DNA from: an uncultured Dialister sp.
GTDB lineage: Bacteria; Bacillota; Negativicutes; Veillonellales; Dialisteraceae
Length of the DNA: 9,391 nucleotides
Assembly (NCBI RefSeq): GCF_900765565.1
Contig: NZ_CAAFRZ010000125.1
Span: 1-9,391 of the forward strand
Reading direction: 5' to 3'
The notes under the pieces are model-generated. The model searched no databases and was not told the DNA's origin. It saw only the letters and a program-made list of their open reading frames with translations. Of the stretch, positions 6,209-9,391 are shown one piece after another. The position numbers and the translations under genes were made by a program. The stretch's first letter is position 1; every line of letters begins with the position of its first letter.

Positions 6209-7114
6209 ATGAATCAGTCAGACCGGCAGGGGATAGTAGAAGTACTCATAGGAAGTATGCTGTGGGGTTCCATCGGTGTCTTCGTTCTTTGGATGGACCG
6301 GCTGGGGTCTTCCTCTGCCCTCACCGCCTTTCTCCGCATGGCCTTTGCTTTTTTGATTCTTTTCGGTATGACCCTGTTCCATGGCGGATGGAGGGCCCTG
6401 CGGATTTCAAAGAAGGGGCTTCTCTGGTCTGCTCTTCTGGGGCTGGTGTGCCAGGGGCTGTACAATGTTTTCTATAATGAAGCCATTGTGGATATCGGTA
6501 TGACCCTGAGTGCGGTCCTTCTGAATGTGGCTCCCCTCTGTACCATGACCCTGTCCCACCTGGTATTTAAAGAGCGATTTTCTTCCCGCAAATGGACGGC
6601 TCTCTGTGTATGTATGGCCGGCTGTTTCTTCACTGTCACCGGTGGCTGCCTTTCTTTTGGAAACCTTTCGGTCCCGGGCATTCTCTGTGGCCTTCTTTCC
6701 GGTATTTCCTACGGTATGACTTCCATATTCGGAAAGCTGGCAGGAGAAAAGGCCGATGTCTTTACTATGAGCCTTTACAGTTATTTCTTTGCGGCCCTGT
6801 TTCTTCTTCTCTTTTCCCATTCCTTCCTGTATGAACCCTGGAATGGGGCGGTGCTTCTGGCGGGCTTTCTCTATGCTTTGATACCTACGGCCATTGCCTA
6901 TATCCTCTATTACCGGGGTCTGCAGAAAATCAGGGAAAACAGCCGGGTCCCGGTCATCGCTTCAGCGGAAACGGTGGTGGCTGCCATTCTGGGTACGTTC
7001 TTTTTTCACGAATCCCTGTCCTGGGCCCAGGCCCTGGGGATCCTGATGGTCCTATTTTCCATCGTTCTTATGAATGGCCAAATGTTTCACGTGAAACAAA
7101 AAGACTGGATTTGA
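6209..7114 (+). CDS. EamA/DMT-superfamily transporter
   Basis: A 301-aa integral membrane protein of the drug/metabolite transporter superfamily, which has about ten helices in two EamA halves. Typical signatures are IGSMLWGSIGVFV (helix 1), LTAFLRMAFAFLIL (helix 2), NEAIVDIGMTLSAVLLNVAPLCTM (helices 3-4), the second-half GLLSGISYGMTSIFGKLAG and ALIPTAIAYILYYRGLQKI, and the closing SAETVVAAILGTFFFHESLS. Relatives export amino acids, metabolites or drugs; the substrate is unknown. The ATG at 6209 has a full AAGGAGG (6196-6202) six bases upstream; an upstream in-frame start at 6167 overlaps the regulatory palindrome. It is divergent from lysR and is the likely target of that regulator. The last codons (residues 291-297) contain a perfect parS site. 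Confidence 0.95.
   Translation: MNQSDRQGIVEVLIGSMLWGSIGVFVLWMDRLGSSSALTAFLRMAFAFLILFGMTLFHGGWRALRISKKGLLWSALLGLVCQGLYNVFYNEAIVDIGMTLSAVLLNVAPLCTMTLSHLVFKERFSSRKWTALCVCMAGCFFTVTGGCLSFGNLSVPGILCGLLSGISYGMTSIFGKLAGEKADVFTMSLYSYFFAALFLLLFSHSFLYEPWNGAVLLAGFLYALIPTAIAYILYYRGLQKIRENSRVPVIASAETVVAAILGTFFFHESLSWAQALGILMVLFSIVLMNGQMFHVKQKDWI
7083..7098. promoter_or_regulatory. parS: parS centromere site, perfect match
   Basis: TGTTTCACGTGAAACA is an exact 16-bp palindromic parS, the binding site of chromosomal ParB/Spo0J. It is embedded in the 3' end of the eamA coding sequence, encoding part of QMFHVKQ. It is the only copy I find in the window. Its presence 3.8 kb from parB supports an origin-proximal location and a functional ParABS system. 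Confidence 0.95.
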
Positions 7115-7189
7115 AGTTTGGATTTTGAGGATGTATTGGGATATTTTAGTATATCAAGCTTTCCGGTGAGGTCGGTGTATGGCCCCAAT

Positions 7190-7498
7190 GGGGTGAATGG
7201 TTCGTAATGGTTGTGGGTTGGCATCGCTGCGCTTGCCAACCGGGTTGTGGCTGCATGCCAAAGCTGACGCCTTGGCGCAGCGGGGGCGTAAGGTAGGACG
7301 GCCTGCGGCGCTCCCAACAGAATCCCTCACTCCGGTGGAGTGGTAAACAGACGGTGTTTGTAGTGAATCGGAGTTGACGGAGGTTGGCCGTTGGAAGTGC
7401 CACAGGCGAATCCACTTTATGCCCCCGGTGCGAAGCACCTACAACCCGGTGAACGAGCGAAGCAATGTTCACCCACAACCTTTAGCCCCATTCACCCC
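7190..7498. repeat. Large branched inverted-repeat element E
   Basis: The left arm (7190-7318) and right arm (7390-7498) are reverse complements over most of their length. GGGGTGAATGG (7190-7200) pairs with CCATTCACCCC (7488-7498), GGTTGTGGGT with ACCCACAACC, GGGGGCGTAA with TTATGCCCCC, and CTCCCAAC (7311-7318) with GTTGGAAG. Each arm carries an extra hairpin at the equivalent place (TTGGCA...TGCCAA on the left, GTGAAC...GTTCAC on the right), so the fold is branched. The centre has CACTCC-GGT-GGAGTG (7328-7342). The core GCCTGCGGCGCTCCCA (7301-7316) matches elements A-D, and the right arm carries a diverged inverted copy. Short reading frames inside follow the symmetry and look non-coding. 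Confidence 0.8.
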
Positions 7499-7574
7499 GT
7501 TTGGGGGTGCTCGCCAACCACAGACCCAAACACCTAGACAAACCTTAATATGACGGGCTGGTAGGAATCCATTA

Positions 7575-7608
7575 AAAAATAGCGGCGCCATTCAATTTGT
7601 GCGCCGCT
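7575..7608 (-). terminator. Minus-strand intrinsic terminator without an upstream gene
   Basis: AGCGGCGC (7581-7588) and GCGCCGCT (7601-7608) form a perfect 8-bp GC-rich stem. The A-run (7574-7579) on its left becomes a U-tract only for leftward transcription, while rightward the stem is followed by CCTTCACTCC. No minus-strand gene is visible between here and 9391, so it may guard against antisense transcription from the sel1 side. Confidence 0.6.
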
Positions 7609-7611
7609 CCT

Positions 7612-7647
7612 TCACTCCTAACTCCTCCCTCCTCACTCCTCACTCAC
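7612..7647 (+). repeat. Pyrimidine-rich period-7 tandem repeat
   Basis: About five degenerate units close to CTCACTC or CTAACTC run through 7612-7647. A related period-7 stretch occurs near 827-847 beside element A. Both lie next to hairpin elements. Confidence 0.5.
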
Positions 7648-7667
7648 AGGCACTCATTTCCAATGGA

Positions 7668-7727
7668 TTGAGCAAGCAATTCCATACAGTTACATACCTT
7701 GACCTCGCTTCCCATGAATTATATGAT
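7668..7727 (+). promoter_or_regulatory. Two candidate promoters of the sel1-repeat gene
   Basis: The distal candidate is TTGAGC (7668-7673), 17 bp, TACATA (7691-7696). The proximal and stronger one is TTGACC (7699-7704), 17 bp, TATGAT (7722-7727). The proximal start would be near 7734, giving a leader of roughly 37 nt. The distal start would be near 7703 and include the whole hairpin described at 7702-7765. Confidence 0.6.
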
Positions 7728-7765
7728 TGAACCAAAGGTAAAGATCATAAGTTCACAAGCGAGGT
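7702..7765 (+). promoter_or_regulatory. Leader inverted repeat pairing with the sel1 ribosome binding site
   Basis: ACCTCGCTT (7702-7710) is an exact reverse complement of AAGCGAGGT (7757-7765), which contains the GAGG ribosome binding site and is followed by TTTTTT. Partial inner pairing (GAATTATATGAT against ATCATAAGTTC) supports a hairpin. In RNA from the distal promoter this would hide the ribosome binding site; it could instead be a DNA operator. It matches no riboswitch class I know. Confidence 0.4.
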
Positions 7766-7770
7766 TTTTT

Positions 7771-9114
7771 ATGAAAGATACCATTGAAGAAGCACAGAAA
7801 CTGTATAATGCCGGGAAGTATCTGGAATGCCGGGCCATGTACCAGCGCATTGCAGAAGGTCCCTATGATGACAGGGAGAGAGGCATTGCCTCTTCCATGC
7901 TGGTCCATATCTATGGCCGGGGCATGGGAACCCCGGAGAACGATGCCCTGTCCGATGAGTGGCTTTCTAAAGGGACGGCCCTGAAGTGTCCGCTTTCCCT
8001 GTTTTTCCTGTACATGCAGGATACGGATATGGAGAGCCGGGAATTTGAAAATTTCATGAAGAAACTTCGAAACCTGGCAAAAGAGGGATCCACCCTGGCC
8101 ATGCAGGAACTGGGGCTCATTTATGAAATGGGATTCCATCGGAAGAAGGATCTGGCGAAGGCCCTTTCCTGGTATGAAAAGGCGGGGGACCTGGGCGATG
8201 CGTCGTCCATGCTCCAGGCGGGATGGCTCCTGGTTGATGAATCTTCTCCCCTCTACGATGATCATAAAGCATACCTCTGGTTCCTGAAGGGGGCGGCCCT
8301 TGGTTTTTCAGGCACCGAGTACGAACTGGGAAACTGTTACTGGCTGGGCCGGGGCGTGGAACGGAATGAAGAAAGGGCGATTACTCTCTTTGAGCGGGCC
8401 GCAGACCATGGAAATATGGAAGCCTGCGGCACCCTGTGGCAGATTTATGCCCGGGAAGGCAGGACCGATGAGAAGGGCCAGGTCCACTATGACAAGGAAA
8501 AGGCTTTCCGCTATCTGAAAATGGGAGTAGACCGGGGCGACCGGGATGGCATCATCGTGCTGGCCATGTGTTACCTTATGGGAGAAGGAACGCCGAAAAA
8601 TCCGGAAAAGGCCTTTTCCCTGTACCAGGCAGCCTGGGACCAGGGAGATGCCATGGCGGGAGCCATGATGGGGACCATGTATGTCAATGGTCTTCTGGGG
8701 GAAGAAAACCGGGAAAAGGGCATTGCCTACCTGAAGCAGTCCGCCAGTGAAGGATGCCTGGATGCGGTGCGGGAACTGGGCAGCTGCTACCTGGAAGGAA
8801 AGGGCATCCTGCCGGATGAGGAGGAAGGACTTTCTCTCCTTCGGGAAGCGGCGGAAGAGGGGGACGGCGAAAGCTATACCCGCATAGGATGCCATTACCT
8901 GGAGGAAAAGGATGCCCAAAGGGCCTATGATGCCTTTGTAAAGGCAGAGGGCCTGGGAAACGGGAATGGAGAGTTTTACCTTGCCTGTTTCTACCTCCAT
9001 GGAACCGTGGTACCCAGAAACCTTCGGAGGGCGGAGGAACTGTTCCGCCGGTCCGCAGAAAAGGGCGTCCAGCCGGCGGTGGACATGTTGAAGGAACATT
9101 TTTATCGGGATTAG
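7771..9114 (+). CDS. Sel1-like repeat (SLR) protein
   Basis: A 447-aa soluble protein without signal peptide or membrane segment, built from about ten Sel1-like repeats of ~36 aa after an N-terminal TPR-like helix pair (IEEAQKLYNAGKYLECRAMYQRIAEG). Good units include FSGTEYELGNCYWLGRGVER..., DGIIVLAMCYLMGEGTPKNP..., AMAGAMMGTMYVNGLLGEEN... and DAVRELGSCYLEGKGILPDE..., each showing the A..LG..Y..G.G pattern followed by A...YL..AA..G. Such alpha-solenoids act as protein-binding scaffolds in signalling or envelope processes; the partner here is unknown. I chose the ATG at 7771 because GAGG (7761-7764) sits six bases upstream and the repeat fold begins there. An in-frame TTG at 7699 falls within the promoter. 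The gene is isolated, and element D begins 10 bp after its stop. Confidence 0.93.
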   Translation: MKDTIEEAQKLYNAGKYLECRAMYQRIAEGPYDDRERGIASSMLVHIYGRGMGTPENDALSDEWLSKGTALKCPLSLFFLYMQDTDMESREFENFMKKLRNLAKEGSTLAMQELGLIYEMGFHRKKDLAKALSWYEKAGDLGDASSMLQAGWLLVDESSPLYDDHKAYLWFLKGAALGFSGTEYELGNCYWLGRGVERNEERAITLFERAADHGNMEACGTLWQIYAREGRTDEKGQVHYDKEKAFRYLKMGVDRGDRDGIIVLAMCYLMGEGTPKNPEKAFSLYQAAWDQGDAMAGAMMGTMYVNGLLGEENREKGIAYLKQSASEGCLDAVRELGSCYLEGKGILPDEEEGLSLLREAAEEGDGESYTRIGCHYLEEKDAQRAYDAFVKAEGLGNGNGEFYLACFYLHGTVVPRNLRRAEELFRRSAEKGVQPAVDMLKEHFYRD

Positions 9115-9124
9115 TGGAGAAAGT

Positions 9125-9260
9125 GGCTGAGGGGTAGAGTCACTTTCACGGAGCTGCTGGCTTTTAGCAACTAGCTGTTAGGAAAACTGATTCGCCTGCG
9201 GCGCTTCCCACCTAATGTTTCTGCCCATTCATGCATGCCGTAGGCTGACCAGCTTTCCTA
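9125..9260. repeat. Hairpin repeat element, copy D, left part only
   Basis: It begins GGCTGAGGGGTAGAGTCACT (9126-9145), like the left end of copy C. The left arm runs through GCTTTTAGCAACTAGCTGTT (9160-9179), then the core GCCTGCGGCGCTTCCCA (9195-9211) in the same orientation as A. The right half starts GCATGCCGTAGGCTGACCAG and stops after TTTCCTA (9254-9260). The last ~57 bp expected from copy C are missing because another element begins there. As no separate terminator follows sel1, this hairpin may end that transcript. Confidence 0.8.
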
Positions 9261-9391
9261 GGGAAGCGCTGATTAATTCGCAGAGTCAGATTTCATAAGG
9301 ATCTTTATGCACTGCTTCGTCATAACTCTCCTTAAATAGCTCGCTATTCGCGTCGAGTTATTCCTCGCATTGCATAAAAATCCAAGAATGA
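9261..9391. mobile_element. Hairpin element F (MITE- or IS-end-like), truncated by window edge
   Basis: From GGGAAGCGCTGATTAATTCG (9261-9280) to the window end there is no match to the A-D family beyond the first ~11 bases, but there is strong inner symmetry. GGATCTTTATGCACTGC (9299-9315) pairs with GCATTGCATAAAAATCC (9368-9384) at 15 of 17 positions, AACTC (9324-9328) with GAGTT (9355-9359), and AATAGC with GCTATT around 9342. The centre near 9342 implies a right end near 9422. On the minus strand a 16-codon frame (9273-9323) follows AAGGAG, but it is too short to support. No transposase is visible. A miniature transposable element or an insertion-sequence end are the main readings. Confidence 0.6.

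Noticed and set aside
7087..7478. Minus-strand reading frames (76, 94 and 110 aa) within element E
   Set aside because: They overlap one another in different frames and follow the symmetry of an inverted repeat; there is no ribosome binding site or protein family.
8308..9099. 263-aa minus-strand reading frame opposite the sel1-repeat gene
   Set aside because: It is antisense to clear Sel1 repeats; its length follows from the codon bias of the real gene.
9273..9323. 16-codon minus-strand frame after AAGGAG in element F
   Set aside because: Too short, and the bases also take part in the hairpin. It could be a truncated reading frame of an insertion sequence, but nothing supports that.
1..9391. 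Defence island, toxin-antitoxin pair or prophage
   Set aside because: All recognisable genes are partitioning, envelope, regulatory, transport or scaffold genes; no nuclease, toxin or phage structural protein is seen.

Overview
The window looks like a chromosomal segment of a Gram-positive-lineage (Bacillota) bacterium with intermediate GC content. Genes have strong AAGGAGG/GGGAGG-type ribosome binding sites and compact intrinsic terminators. The parA-parB-DUF4446-M23 peptidase order and a canonical parS site fit Bacillota, perhaps Negativicutes or Clostridia. The genus cannot be fixed from sequence alone. I see no rRNA, tRNA, CRISPR array, phage gene or intact transposase.

Layout. Positions 1-190 are an upstream region with a promoter and a candidate operator for an ArsR-type metal sensor (191-553), which ends at a strong terminator. 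A gene-poor stretch (600-1006) holds repeat copy A and the promoter of an unrecognised 104-aa protein (1007-1321), whose promoter spans a perfect inverted repeat. Repeat copy B follows. An extended -10 promoter then opens the chromosome-partitioning cluster: parA/soj (1689-2447), parB/spo0J (2440-3294, overlapping by 8 bp), a membrane-anchored DUF4446 protein (3320-3892) and a membrane-anchored M23 murein hydrolase-like protein (4004-4954), closed by a long terminator. Repeat copy C separates this cluster from a convergent lysR gene (5217-6089, minus strand). lysR is divergent from an EamA/DMT transporter (6209-7114), and an inverted repeat sits over the lysR -35 box. A perfect 16-bp parS site (7083-7098) lies in the last codons of the transporter gene. 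A roughly 310-bp branched inverted-repeat element (E, 7190-7498) follows, then a minus-strand terminator, then a cytoplasmic Sel1-repeat protein (7771-9114). Repeat copy D begins 10 bp after its stop codon and is interrupted at about 9260 by a second hairpin element (F) that runs off the window end.

How the parts fit. ParA, ParB and the nearby parS form a complete segregation module, so the locus is probably near the replication origin. The M23 protein and DUF4446 are plausible envelope partners encoded with it. ArsR is predicted to be autoregulated and metal-responsive, and LysR probably controls the divergent exporter.

The least described material is the repeats. Four ~195-bp hairpin elements (A-D) share ends close to GCTGGCGGATAGAGTCA and a core close to GCCTGCGGCGCTTCCCA. 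They occur in both orientations and always just downstream of a gene end. The larger element E carries the same core in both arms. Copy D appears split by the unrelated hairpin element F, which gives a precise prediction for the sequence beyond the window.
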